This document shows, in pieces, positions 14,451 to 26,408 of a stretch of 64,000 bases of DNA (position 1 is its first letter; each line of letters opens with the position of its first letter). Source of the stretch: Edolisoma coerulescens (Eukaryota > Chordata > Aves > Passeriformes > Campephagidae); assembly GCA_013397115.1 (NCBI GenBank), contig VWZW01006255.1:2461270-2525269 (forward strand), read 5' to 3'. The notes under the pieces were generated by a model. It was given only the letters and a program-made list of their open reading frames with translations. It did not search any database and had not been told where the DNA came from. Made by a program: the position numbers and the translations under genes.

Positions 14451-14521
14451 TTGCTATAGCAACTGAGGTTCTAACAAAGGTAGTCACTGTCTCTGTAATC
14501 ATCAGGTGTCTCTATAGCAAC
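14451..14521. promoter_or_regulatory. Pair of RFX X-box-like motifs
   Basis: TTGCTATAGCAAC at 14451-14463 is a near-perfect palindromic X-box (consensus GTTGCTATGGCAAC type). CTCTATAGCAAC at 14510-14521 shares the right half-site and core. The shared core CTATAGCAACT recurs at 58-bp spacing. Motif evidence only. Confidence 0.35.
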
Positions 14522-15563
14522 TAGAGTTTCCAGAGAACAAGAGAAAAATATTTGAAAACTGTCAGTTGGAAGAAAAGAGGTTTGTGAATAAGGAGGTTGG
14601 AAGCAAGAGGAACGTAAGGGTAAAACATGGCTCGGAGTAAAGAGAAATGATTGTCCCAAACATACAGAGAAAATGGCAAAGGAAGAGAGAGCACAGGCCA
14701 AGGGCTCAACTGGAGATGAGAGAGGGCTTTCCCTTGGGTAAGGAAAGCAACATGGCACTCCCAAGAGATATTGCCAGATCTAAATTAGTTATGCTTCTGA
14801 CAGAATTCTCTTAAAGAAAAATTAAGTTACTACAAAAGAGAAGCAGGGCCAAACTTTGTCTGCAACAGGAGTTACAGTCCACCAGGATTTTCAAAAGCAC
14901 CTGCCTGCACTTCTTGTGCCCACATTCCTTTACAAACATAGCCCTGTTTCTCTTCAGAATGGAAGAGCACAATCTGTTCTCTTGAAACACTGCTGCTGAT
15001 GGCACAGTACAATTATGTAGAAATGATGATTAACTGTTCTTAATGCTACTTATTTACAAGTTTTTTAAACAGTGTTGAAATAAAAAAGGAACATCTGCTG
15101 TTTGGATACTGATAGGGATGAAAACAGCATTGTTAATTATAGGTCTATTTCTGTAAAATATGCTTTCAGGCTCTGAGGTAGGAAGATAGTAGGGTTGTCT
15201 GCACATGAGAAAAGCCAGCATATGTAAACATAAGTCCCCACAAAAAAAAAATTAGTGATATTGGCAGAATCTATAAAATAACAACTTCAGACTAATCTGA
15301 TTCCTATTGATCTAATGGAATTAAGAATTTGGGTAAGTTATTTAATTTGATGAGGAATTATCCAACTAAAAATAATTCAGTTGGATCAGCATGCTTCGTC
15401 TGAAAATAAAGCCACAAAAGTAATTATGTATTCCAAATGGGATCCAATCCAGTATACTGATGCACTACAATGCTTTGTTTAAATAAACCAAAACCTATCT
15501 TCAACCTGAAAAATTGAGACCCAGTAGTGCTGGAGTCAGATTTCGATTTCATGTGTAACGAGA

Positions 15564-15575
15564 GCCCTCTAGTGG
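15564..15575 (-). promoter_or_regulatory. CTCF-like motif in a CpG-bearing patch
   Basis: GCCCTCTAGTGG reads CCACTAGAGGGC on the minus strand, a full 12/12 match to the CTCF core consensus CCASYAGRKGGC. Six or seven CpGs fall within 15540-15605, unusual for this region. It lies 6.2 kb upstream of the SLC9A9 start codon. Confidence 0.45.
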
Positions 15576-16034
15576 GATGCGCTTTCAGATTCGACTCGCG
15601 GAAAAGAGTAGCCTTTGTCATGCAAGGCAGTTAAATAAGTTATTTGTTCCCGCATTCCTTACTAGCATTTTGTTACAAATTATATTACATTGCTCTGTGT
15701 TGTAGCTGAAAGAGGAGTCACCAAATGACACACTGATTACTGTGGACCTGAGTAAAACAAAAAGCACTGTACCAAAATACTTTTTCAGGCAGCCTTTGGG
15801 TTTTGCGATTGATTTTTTGTTTTTTTGGAGTTTGGTGGGAGTTTTATGGTGTTGTTGGGGGTTTTTTTAAGCCTTAAATGTCAATGACAGTCAGTATGTT
15901 TGCTGCTGTGGTGTGGAAATCCTGAATTCAGCTATATTTCAGTAACTGGTGTTTACCCAACACAACTGAATCAGTGGTGTGATATCACCATCACTATGGA
16001 GGCGTGGAGTATTAATATCAACAGCCCAGGAGAG

Positions 16035-16400
16035 ATTGATCTCAACGAGAGCTGCTTCAAACCACAAAGACCTCCCAATGAGCAGAAGGTCAAGCAAATA
16101 TGGCAGAAGGCTGGTGTGGATGAAGAAGGAACACCTGGCTGAGCTCAAATGGGAAAAGGAAGCAGAAAAATGGAAGCAGAAACAGGTAACACGGGAGGAA
16201 TATAGAGACACTTCCCGAGCAAACAGAGAAACAGGGTTGTAACTCAGTAGGGATATAAGGAAAAGGGCAGCAAAAGTGGCTCCTGCAAGTGTAGACCCAG
16301 GCGCAGTGGGGCAGAGAAACTTGTGACAAAGGACATGGAAAAAAAAAGGAATTCAATGACCTTTTTGCATCAGTTTTTAGTACACACTTTCCAGCCTGCA
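16035..16400 (+). pseudogene. CR1 LINE ORF2 fragment (linker between endonuclease and reverse transcriptase), degenerate
   Basis: The frame at 16051-16227 gives KYGRRLVWMKKEHLAELKWE, then KEAEKWKQKQVTREEYRD. This matches the avian CR1 ORF2 stretch (R.P.WM.KELL.KLK.KKE.Y..WKQGQVTWEEYRD...) that lies between the endonuclease and reverse transcriptase domains. Further on, 'cttgtgacaaaggacatgg' and 'tttgcatcagtttttag' correspond to LVTKDM and FASVF, with an indel at the A-run near 16340. Internal stops and a frame break make it non-functional. It is a CR1 internal fragment separate from the usual 3' tails. Confidence 0.8.
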
Positions 16401-19400
16401 GCATAGTCTGTGAGACTGATGCATTGCCTGCTTTTATAGGAAACTAAACTTAAACCAGTGGATATGCACAAGTCCATGGTTCTAAGAGTTGAACATGAGT
16501 CAGCTCCCCAAAGTAGTCTACCACCAGGAAACTGTAATTTAGAAAGATTTAACTTGAAATGGTAGAGATAAAAATTATCTAGATTGTTTTTCAGTTTATT
16601 AAAATACAAAAAAAATACCACAGGGCAACAGTTCAAGCTGAAAATGAACATTAAACCCACAGTAGTCAACTTGGAAATACCTCCTTCCTAATCCTGATAT
16701 TCAATTGTGTGGATTAATTTAAACTGCATAAACAGGTAATATCAGTTTCCCACAGTTTTGTAAGAATTCGTCTTAGTTCTGAACCTATTGGCTAAAACTG
16801 TCTAAACTGGAACAGATTAAGTCTCCTGGAACAACTCAGAACCAGAGTGCTTTCTGTCATTCAGAGCTTTCATTTCTTCAGGCATGCTGGCATTTCTGTC
16901 TTTGCAGTGAGAAAAGCACACATGAGCATTTCAACTCTGCCTAAACTGAATTTGGTCTGTGAAGGAAGATTCCAGCATGATGATTGCAGTGTGTTGAGCT
17001 GCTTGTTACATCACAGTGTGCATCAAATTCATTCATGCTCAAAAGGGAGAAAAGACTTTCCTGTGTCCATTCAATGCCTGGAGATAGTGACGTATGAGCA
17101 GAAGTATCACAAGTCTTGGGAGATTAAAAGTCCAGTTCCACTCAATTCAGTATATATTCATCATAATTAGTACTATATTTTAATAAGTCAGTAAAACAGG
17201 CTCTCAGCCAAGGAGGGAAAAAGAAACAAAACAGACTTTACCTTCTGGATAGAAAGCTGTATTCCAGTAAGCAGAAATTATTTTTAAAGCTATTTTTCAG
17301 CTAAGTGTAATAGCTGTAACATAAAAGATACATAGATTATGTGGATTTATTTCTGTCTCTAGAGGCTCTGTGACCCATGTAGATTGAATACCAGCAATAT
17401 CAAATAAACAGTAGTAAAAACAGAGTCTGACCTCAGAAAAAAAGAGAACAAAATCAATAGCGACCAGCAAATAAACTGATTTCATAGGAAGACTGTTCTA
17501 AGCAGTAGAAGAAGAGATTTTAAAATTCACAGAGGCCTGGCAGTTATAAATGACACTTAGCCCACCACAGTGGGCTTAGTGGCCTTAACCCACCGTATTT
17601 CATGGGCAGTTGTGTATCAGAACAGGAGCTAGCAAGGCAGATCTTCTTGGCTGGAATGGATTAGAGAAGGATAACCACTTGTGATCCCACTAATCCTGTT
17701 CCAGTCTGTCTGGGGATTTTAGGCAAGTGAGCTGTGATAGAACATTTGTTATCTGTGTACTCACAATGTGGTTGATTTCTCAGTTTCAGAGTTGGTTTTG
17801 CTTGGTCTTTTAATTATATGTACAGATGCACTTGTTTTCAATGTTTGCTTTTGCTCTTGTCTGTACTTCTCCTACGCTTACAGAATTGCCAGTGGTGCTA
17901 AAGCATTGTATCTTTGCTTGGAATTCCCACTAACTATAATTAATTACAATTTTTACATTATGCTCCTTTTCTGACTTTATGTCTTCCAAGGTGAGAATCC
18001 CTCTACTGATTTACAAGATTCCTCTTGCTTTCTATTCCATGTTGATAGTTTCTATAAGAGCAGACTTCTACATCTGCCAAGCAGAGGGAAGAAAGGATTA
18101 TTGTTCTGTGAAATCCATAGAGCTGATATGGTGAACATAGAAAATAAGTAAGACTACTACCTCTTGTTCATTAAAATAACATGCCGGGGAGATAAAGCAA
18201 ATATTATTTGTAGTAAGAACACAGTATTATGAGAATTGCTTAACATACTGCCTTCCACAGAAACTTTCATTTGTTTTGTCTCTGTCTTTGGCCTCTTAAG
18301 TAATATCCAAAATATCTTCCCCATGAAAACTTTCTTCATTCACCTGGTACCTGTTCTTAAAGCCAAAATGTAATTTTCTATTTTATCAAGTTCCCTTCCT
18401 TCTTAATTTATCATCTGTTATCAATATTGGAAATATGATGCAGCTGTTGCCACAGTTTTACTATTTAACCTGCAAACCAACCAAAACCTGGAGAGAAGTT
18501 ACTCCATTTTTAGGAAGGGAAATTACTGAAGGGCCTGGATACCGCTAAAAACAGTGGAAAGACCTAAGCACAGAAACAATCGGATTACCTGGTCACATTG
18601 CCAACAGTTTTTCAAGTGAGATCTTACTGCAAACCCAGATAAGATTTTCCAAGGCCATCCTGTTTTTCTGTGTATTTTTCATGGATAGCTCTACTTTCTC
18701 AGTAGAGCAGCTCCTCATCTACTCAGACTCATCCTTATTTACAAAACTGTGCATAGCAAAAATTTGCTAAGAAACACTGGAGAGGTGATTTGGCTTAATT
18801 TAGCTCAAGAGGTATCTGGCTCTGTGTACCTCTAATAAAATCACATGGCCTACAGAGAACAATAATACAGCCCCACCAATCAGCACAAAGTGTAACAAAA
18901 TTAACTGGATTGAAGCATTTCATACAGGCTCTTCAATTACGTACAGGTTTCACATTAGCTCTTCTCCACGTACAACCCTGAACATTTGAGGCATCCCTCT
19001 GAGTAGCTTATAGGTGCCAAATGTCATCCGATTATTAAAAGCAAAAAACATTCTTAAGGTCCTGCACCACTTAATTCCAGTATATTTCCCCCAACAATGC
19101 ATGTATAAAATTCTCACTTACAAACATGTTGCAGCAGTTATCCTGCCTTAGTCATCATAGCTTTTGCATATTTCAGACAGTGCATAGTAATAATTAATAC
19201 AATGGTTGAGAATGCAAAGAAAACCAATAGTTTTTAGATGTCATTTTTGGATTCCTCAGAAGCTGCAACTGTGATGAGTGGCTGTGTCTGGAAAGCTGGT
19301 TTGAAACTGTCTTACATCTCTGAGAGGAAAGCAACACCTGAAACCCCAAACCTGTAACATGGTGAGTGCTATTTAGGAGCAGACCTCTCCAAAATTATAT

Positions 19401-21419
19401 AAGGAGATTTGGCAGAATTTAAGCCCAAGTCCAACGCCTGCAAACCTGATACTAAACCTGAAATTCTGCTTTCATTTAAGCTCTGGCCTGGTGCAAATTG
19501 CTGTAACGTCATTGCTTCACAAACATGTATCAGATTATCCTCTGAGATAGAGCAGAATCAGAACCCTATTTTGCAAAAGAGAAAAGGCAGCTTTGGAAAT
19601 TAACACTTATGTGTTTCAAATATTCCATACCACCCTGCTCTAGCAGTAAAACTAAGGAACTCCTTGTTGTCTGGTGAAGAATATGAGTTTGCGTAAATTC
19701 AAATAAAAACATGAGCCTGGCTCTCAAATCTGAAGTGAATAGTCTAATCACTGAGATTATCAGAATAAAATTACCTTTTTTCACTGTTTTGTGCTGCATT
19801 GATTTTATTATTAGTGCCTGTAAATTACCTGTTTGACAGGGTGGAAAAGAACTGGCTCTCATAATAAAAAAATCTTTGGCTTTTATTGCAAAAGAAACTG
19901 AATGTGATTATTTTCAATTGATTTTTTTTTTTGCTTGCTTTTGATACTTCTACATTGGAGATGGATTATCAGACTCACAAAATTGAGGTCACGGTCATTT
20001 CTAAATTGTGAATATGAAAACCAAATCAAGCCTTCATTTTTATTTTTTCTTCTCTGTGAAAGTTATAAGCCTTGGCTCTGTGACTAACGTTTTTTAAACA
20101 GTTGCATCAGCTGTATAATCAAATTGCTGCACCTAATTCCCTTACATAATTTTTTAATTCTAAATACTGTATTGAATAATTCTCAAGAAATACAGGTTAG
20201 CATTGTTACCCTTGCTTAAAATTGAGTCACACAGTTCATTAGTTTGGGAGGTGTCATCTAGTTTCTGTCAACTTTGCATCTCACAGAGACTCCTTTGAAA
20301 ATTAGTTCAGAAATACAGTTTTGACTGAAACAATCCTGACCGTGTTTGCAAATTATCAGGTAAAACTAAGCAAAGAAAGAGAAAATGAGGGAAACACAAA
20401 CCAGAGAAAATAGTGAAACAGTGTAGAGAACAAAGTTAAACCACTGATAGAAATTGAAAAAAAATACCTGTTAAGTAAAGAAAAAGCATTAATTAAAAAA
20501 GAACTAGAAGGAAAATAGTTTTCTTACAAAGTGAAAGAAAAAGGAGGAAACCTGTAAAGGGGATGAAATTTACTTATGCAGAGGACACAATTGATTATCA
20601 AGAAAAAATATTTTAAAACATGGTAGATTGACTGAAGCAACAGTGCCTGCTCAGGAACATTCTCTGCTATGAGCTACAGCCCCATACTGAGAGTACGGAC
20701 AGCTGGGTATTCCTGGCTTATTCACCTTTGACACTTACCTGGCTTGGAATGGATTCTGTACAGATTCGTTTCCTCCAAAATGTATTAAAAGAAAAAAAAA
20801 AAAAAAAGAGAGATTTTAACATCAAATAATGAAAAGATTATCTTTTTATAATGAGAAGCAGAATTGCTGTTTTTCTGATGAAGATTAGAGTTTGTTTGAA
20901 GTTCTCTGTATGTGCATGCATTGCAGTCTTGCACATAGAAAAGCTTACAGGAGTATTTGCTATACATAGAGTATTTCTACTGTTTTTCTGGCTTAATTGA
21001 ATAATGAATTGAGTAAATCAAAATCTGTGAACAGCAGAAATGATGAAAAGTATATTCCACTGCATTTTATTCAGTTCAATAGGGGTATTTAAGCACTTCT
21101 AATTCTAGGTGATTGGACCCTTGCTTTTACAGAAATATCAATCTTCTGGCAGGATCAATACAAGTGCCTAAGTCTTGAAAAACTTATTCATTGATTTGTT
21201 TTCTTCTTCTTTGCACCATAGTAAAGCGCCACTTTTATTCTATGTCACTTACATTTAAATATGGGAAAGTGGGAATGAGGAAAGGTTCTTAAACTTCCAA
21301 AATGTAGTAAAGGTTGCTATGCCATTTTTTTGACATAATTTTTTCCATCTTAAACTGTGAAGACAAAATATGACTTTTAGGACTCAGATTGTGATGTTAA
21401 ACTACAGGAAAAAAACATG
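16401..21419. other. Intergenic DNA upstream of SLC9A9; no gene recognised
   Basis: AT-rich unique sequence with an imperfect hairpin at 17558-17576 and a run of 16 A at 20792-20807. There is no CpG island and no recognisable exon. In other amniotes the neighbour on this side of SLC9A9 is DIPK2A, arranged head-to-head; none of it is seen here. Confidence 0.6.
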
Positions 21420-21755
21420 AACAGACGCTCTTTTGCAACAGAATTTTAGAAACTGAGAGTCTGAGCCTTGGAAGCAATTTGTGCATCCACAGCCAGAGCA
21501 AGCGCAGTCCAGCAACACAATCGTAACATTAAAAATGAGACAGGGCAGCTTTAAGAGAGAAACAGGAAGCTGTAACTAGAATCCAGCTGAATTCTGAGCT
21601 GGGGCACTTTACCATGAGGCTGCAAATGAAACAGATGTGCTTGCTGTGAATGTCTGTAGTGTCTGGACTTTTTGTACCAAAGGTGACAACACTTTCCTTC
21701 CTGTGAATTATTCTTCTTCTTTTATTTTTCACGTACTTTCTATAAAGGGAATGAA
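21420..21755 (+). promoter_or_regulatory. SLC9A9: Presumed 5' UTR / proximal promoter of SLC9A9
   Basis: Sequence immediately upstream of the start codon. It is AT-leaning, poor in CpG and contains several ATGs (for example near 21535 and 21614). There is no CpG island, which is unexpected for a broadly expressed housekeeping-type exchanger. A pyrimidine-rich stretch at about 21700-21735, followed by AG at 21746-21747, could be a splice acceptor, in which case a non-coding exon would lie further upstream. The transcription start cannot be placed from sequence alone. Confidence 0.35.
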
Positions 21756-21768
21756 ATGGAGAAGTTGA
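21751..21768 (+). promoter_or_regulatory. Short upstream ORF overlapping the SLC9A9 start codon
   Basis: An ATG at 21751 opens a five-codon frame (Met-Lys-Trp-Arg-Ser, then TGA at 21766-21768) that overlaps the main ATG at 21756 in a different frame. The first ATG has G at -3 but A at +4. The main ATG has G at -3 and G at +4, so it is the stronger Kozak context. If the 5' end of the mRNA includes 21751, some ribosomes would start on the short frame and terminate 10 bases after the main ATG, which could damp translation. That effect is inference. Confidence 0.45.
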
Positions 21769-21930
21769 AGAAATATGTATCAGTGGAAGATGAAGATCAC
21801 TTTTATCATCAGGGAGCTGTGGAGCTGCTAATCTTTAACTTTCTACTCATTCTTACAATACTAACAATTTGGTTGTTTAAAAACCATCGATTCCGCTTTC
21901 TGCATGAAACTGGAGGAGCTATGCTTTATG
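21756..21930 (+). CDS. SLC9A9: SLC9A9 coding exon 1: N-terminus and first membrane segment of NHE9
   Basis: Encodes residues 1-58 and the first base of codon 59. Residues 1-18 are a polar, acidic N-terminus (MEKLKKYVSVEDEDHFYH). Residues about 23-41 (ELLIFNFLLILTILTIWLF) form the first hydrophobic helix, followed by a basic KNHRFRF turn at 42-48 and the family-typical LHETGGAM at 49-56. The start was chosen because the distance from Met to QGAVELL is 18 residues, the same as I recall for human NHE9, and the Kozak context is good. The donor is G|GTGAGT at 21931, phase 1. The extreme N-terminus differs clearly from human while the helix is almost identical, as expected for this family. The frame runs past the donor to a stop in the intron (21981-21983), so the 75-codon open frame overstates the exon. 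Confidence 0.95.
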
Positions 21931-24708
21931 GTGAGTATAAATTCAAGTGCCAGCATAACATCAGACTAGTTGCATATTTATGATCAGGCACTTTATATCA
22001 AGTGCTGACAAAGCTCAGAAAACGTGCTGAATTAAATGTCATCAGCTCCATAAGTGTACGGTAAAATAACGATGTGACAGCATCTCTCCTGAAGTAGCCA
22101 GAGGCTGCCTTGATGGGGAGGCGACTGTCATGAGCTGGTTATCCTCAGCATGTGCATGTTCTGCTCCTCTGTGGTCAGACAGCAGAGAATTGGGGAGTTT
22201 ACTGTTTACAAAAGAATGAAATGCCCTCAGTGACAGAGATTATTTCATTTGCTTGGGTTTTTATAGCATTCAAAGCTGTTATTCTGAGGAGCCTTGTGGA
22301 TACAGACATGTTGTCTAATAAAGTTTAAATGATCTTGAGAGCTCCCTTTTGGCTTTGCTCTGTGCCTTTGAAAAACACACTAAAGAATGCGTCTCAAGTT
22401 TGCTCTCAATGCTGTCATTGTAGGGTAACTTCAGTTTGCCTGTCTAGTTCAAATCTTTTCTGAAGTTTTGCCATGTTGCATTTCGCTTTCACACAGAACT
22501 TTGCGCGTTGTCCCCTGAGTACTCTCTAGTTTAATGGTACGCACTTGCACATGTAATGATTGCTCTTGTCATTCTCTTACTGCTGTTTCACTCTGAGAGA
22601 CCCTACAGCCATTTCTGCTGCCATAAAATACGTACAGGAGGGTAACCTGTCAAAATGGAAGATAGAAATCAACAGCTCAGTCATTACCTGAGTGCCAGCG
22701 TGTTCTGACACATTCTGTGTACACCACATCCTCTAGCAGTGTAATACCCAAACTGATTTTGTTAAGATTGCATATTCTGAAGAATATTTGTTTATCAAGG
22801 CACACCCCATGCAAAAAACTGCATATGGAGGTTCATCTACAAGCCTGCAATGGCAAAGGCAACTGACACCTACATTTTGAGGTAAAAGTTTCATTTTCTA
22901 TGTCAAGCATTTTAAGGTGATCTCAGTTCCACTAGAAGACTGAAGCAGATCCCAGTCTTCCTTGTATCCCCTACAAACTATTTTGTTTGATAAATTAACT
23001 TTATGAAATTTCAAGAACAGGACAATTCCTCTTCTTGGCTTACTGTCTTCATAAGTAACTTGATACTTCAAAGGAAAGCAAGCAAAAAAGAAACTCTTGT
23101 ATTAATCCAGTCATTGAGCCCCATCACCGGGTCTGCAGGATCTCTTATTTCTCATCTGCCTTGCCTGTATTTTAAAGTTCTGAAAAAGTATTTATTTGAT
23201 AATCTACCCTTTTTCTAACCTTTAAATCTGTTACACATGAAAAACACACCAGCTGAATCAGTTGAGACTGAAATACACATCACATGATGCTTAAATGCAA
23301 TAGTTTTCACTGACATCACCTGAATTGTTGTTTAACAATTTTATGGGGTACAAGTTATGTAATACTGAGAATACATTTGCTTGTTGCATTTCTGTTAACA
23401 TTTCTCAAAAAGAAAACCATGAGACATTGTGCAATATATTATGATCAACTAGTAAATTGTTTTTCTAAATACATGGATGCCTCTACTGCAATAGCTCCCT
23501 TTTCAGTAATTGTGCTGTTTGCCATGTGCAGCTGATGACCTTTTCTGAAGATTTAGATAAAAGCCTGTCAAAACAGAGATGAAATATGGGAGAATACAAA
23601 AAGCCAAAAATAAATTAGTATTGAATTAGAGTTTTATCTGTCATTTGGTTCTGTTTGGCTGTCTGCTCAGAACATGCTCTGCACATCATGAGGATAACCT
23701 GCTCATATTCTTTTGATTGGTTAAGAGATTAGTCCTCCAGCAGGACAGAGCTTTTGAATTATTAAAACATTCCTCATGATTGTAAATAAACTATCTGTTT
23801 AGTCTTGCATTATTTATGGCAACCTTCAAACAGAGAAAAAAGCTTATCTGTAGAATCCAAAAAGTTAATGATGTCCTTCTTATCCTTCAAATTTTTGGAT
23901 ATGGGTGTAGTTTTCTTTAACTTTGTGGAATGGCAATATTGAAAAGAAAGTGAAATTTCAGAGGTCATAAGAGAGGTGTCAGATCAACAGGCAGCAACTT
24001 TGGGAGAAAGTCTTCATGGCACCAAGCACTGACAGTGAGACAAGTCCTGCCCTCACTTCATTTTGCCTTCCTTCCCTATCCAAACAATTCTGATTTCTAC
24101 TTTTTCTGTACAAAAAGAGATCTCAGTTCTACAGTTTGCTTTGCTCCAGACCATTAAGCTATTTATTGGATATGTGAATAGCAATACAATGAACTGATAA
24201 TTTGGCTTCAAGTGACAGAATATGGGCACCTTTTTCAGGTTGACAAGTGGGTCCATATTCCTAGACTGTGCCCTTAGGGGAGTAGCAGTGGAGAGGATAG
24301 GGAAGGCAAAGTGTGAGGAACATCAGGGCAAAAAAACAAACATAGAAAGACAAAAACAGGAAGAAGTTTTACAGTTACTGCAAAGTGCTGAACAGCCACA
24401 AACAGAACACAGCCTGATAGAGAGTTCTATTTAAAGTACAGAACAAATGGAAGGGTGAGTTGGCGCTTTTTTTTTTCCATAGGCTCTGTAGGAAAATTCA
24501 GTTTTAGGCTGAATAGCTGCAGCTAGGAAAAAAAAAAAAAACCACAACCATACTGTCCATTTAGAAATTTGAATAACTGAGGTGAATTAATTTTATTTTT
24601 TTTATCAAAGCAGTGGTTCAACAAAGTATAAAAACCAAAAGCATTTCAAATAACGCAGAATAAATTCACAAGAATTAGTTCAAGAGGAATTCAACATTAT
24701 TTCAGGAA

Positions 24709-24725
24709 GTGTGTATGTATGTATG

Positions 24726-24760
<35 letters not shown>
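24709..24760. repeat. Compound microsatellite (GTAT)n-(TA)n-(CA)n
   Basis: About four GTAT units grade into roughly 13 TA units and then a short CA run. This is ordinary replication-slippage DNA in intron 1 and is likely to vary in length between individuals. Confidence 0.95.
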
Positions 24761-26354
24761 TGGAAGGCATTTAGCTTGGAAGTATTTAAAGACTCAAAAT
24801 ACTTTGTTTGAGACCAAACTGAAAAATCACTCACAAACAGTGAGGAAGAATACAGACTTACCTGTTTATTCATCCATTCCTTGGTTTTCCTGGGTCTCAG
24901 AGAGCAGGTTTCTCTGCACATTGTAGTTGGGTTTGCTAAACACACCACAAATAGTAAACTCAACTTAATTCCTGATTTCTGTATACCAGGGATGCAGGTG
25001 GATATGAGAGAGTTTCCTACACAAGAGCACACTCAGGAATAGCGTGGGAGATGATCTACACCAGCACTGATGGAAACAAAGCCACTTCTCTGGGATCAGA
25101 GGAGGTGACCCCTCTTGTAGCACCAGACCCTAGGATGTGGCCTCTTAGTGCTGGAGAAGACACAACAAGCCAATAAAACACCGAAGTGCCTGCAGCCACT
25201 TCCTACAGGGCCGGGTATCTTTAGATGCCTCAGCCATAAACCATTAGGCGCCAAATTCCCCATATAAGATGTAAGTCACGGCCCTTCACATTAGTGCAGC
25301 AATAGTCCAGAGCTACACAGTGACAGACTGAGTGCAAGTATCCAGATTCCTCATTCTCCCCAGAACTCAGGTGTCAGGCTCACATAGAGGTACCACCACT
25401 CAGCTCTGAGTAAGAAGCTAAAACACTCTTGCAAGTAGGCAACCAGGACTGAACTTCAACAACAAAAAAATCCAAAGGAGCAGCAACCCAATCTGTGCCT
25501 TTTATATGGGAGGTTAATTGCCAAATTTAATTGAAATTGTTCTCAGCTTGAGTAATTGTCACCCCTAGGGAGAGGGTGGTACCCCCTAGGTGGAGGTGAG
25601 GCTGACTGCAGGTGTACCAGCCTTCAAAGCTGTGCTCCGTGGGATTAGTTGATCAGACTGGAAGGAAAACGTGAAAAGGCTGAATGACAGAAGAGCCATG
25701 GTGGTGCTCACGTAAAATGGCTTTGGGTGGCAGTGGTTAGAGGTGTTTCCCCAGGTTTTGAGGGAACAGGTTTTGATAGGTGTGCAGAGGGAAAGCTGAC
25801 TCACAGTAGCTCTTTGCAGCCCCTTCAGAGGATCCCATTTAGTGCATTTGGGACTGAGGCACAATCAGTTCTGGATTCAGCTTTGGGGAAGGTGTCTAAT
25901 GACAAAGCACTACAATTCTTATGCCTTCTAAATCCAGTATGCCTCTTGTGTGAGATAATTGTAGTTGCCTTCTGATGGTGTGTTCGGAGTATCCTTATTT
26001 CTCACAGGCAGAAATGGATGTAACAGGTCCCAGAAAGAGGAATCTCTGGACCTCAATAAAATGGTGTATTTCATTGTCCTCCTGATTACAGCATTTACAA
26101 CAAAGAAAGGTTGTCGGGGCTCAGAAAACAGTACGGAAAAATCCCAATTCAGTCAGAAACTGACATTTTGTAGTGGTCAGAGGAGGAGAGGAACTTCGTT
26201 CTTGAGGTAAACAAAGAAATTTGAGAGAAAATCTTAAATATTTGGGAAAATCAAGTAATGGCTAAAACTGCATCCCTGAGTGCCATTACTAAGGAAAGCA
26301 TTTAACAGCTGACTATATGAAATCCTGGGGAAAGAACAGTCCTGTTTAGCTCAG

Positions 26355-26408
26355 GAATTTGGCATGATGACGTAAAAAATCCCTTCCAATGGTCACTTCT
26401 ATGATTAA
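26355..26408 (+). mobile_element. CR1 LINE 3'-end remnant (probable)
   Basis: Reads GATGAcgtaaaaaaTCCCTTCCAAtggtcacTTCTATGATT, which tracks the usual avian CR1 3' end (gatga...gtcccttccaac...attctatgatt). Only the last 50 or so bases are recognisable, and the copy is diverged. Confidence 0.5.

Larger units (their letters stand above)
12595..16034. other. Intergenic DNA with candidate regulatory motifs; no gene recognised
   Basis: Unique sequence apart from a palindromic old-repeat candidate (14284-14320), a pair of RFX-like motifs (14451-14521), a small CpG patch with a CTCF-like motif (15540-15605) and T/G-rich low complexity at about 15810-15870. The open frames are unremarkable. Confidence 0.6.

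Noticed and set aside
21741..21747. TATAAAG as a TATA box
   Set aside because: It sits 9 bases before the start codon, so a start site 25-30 bases downstream would fall inside the coding sequence.
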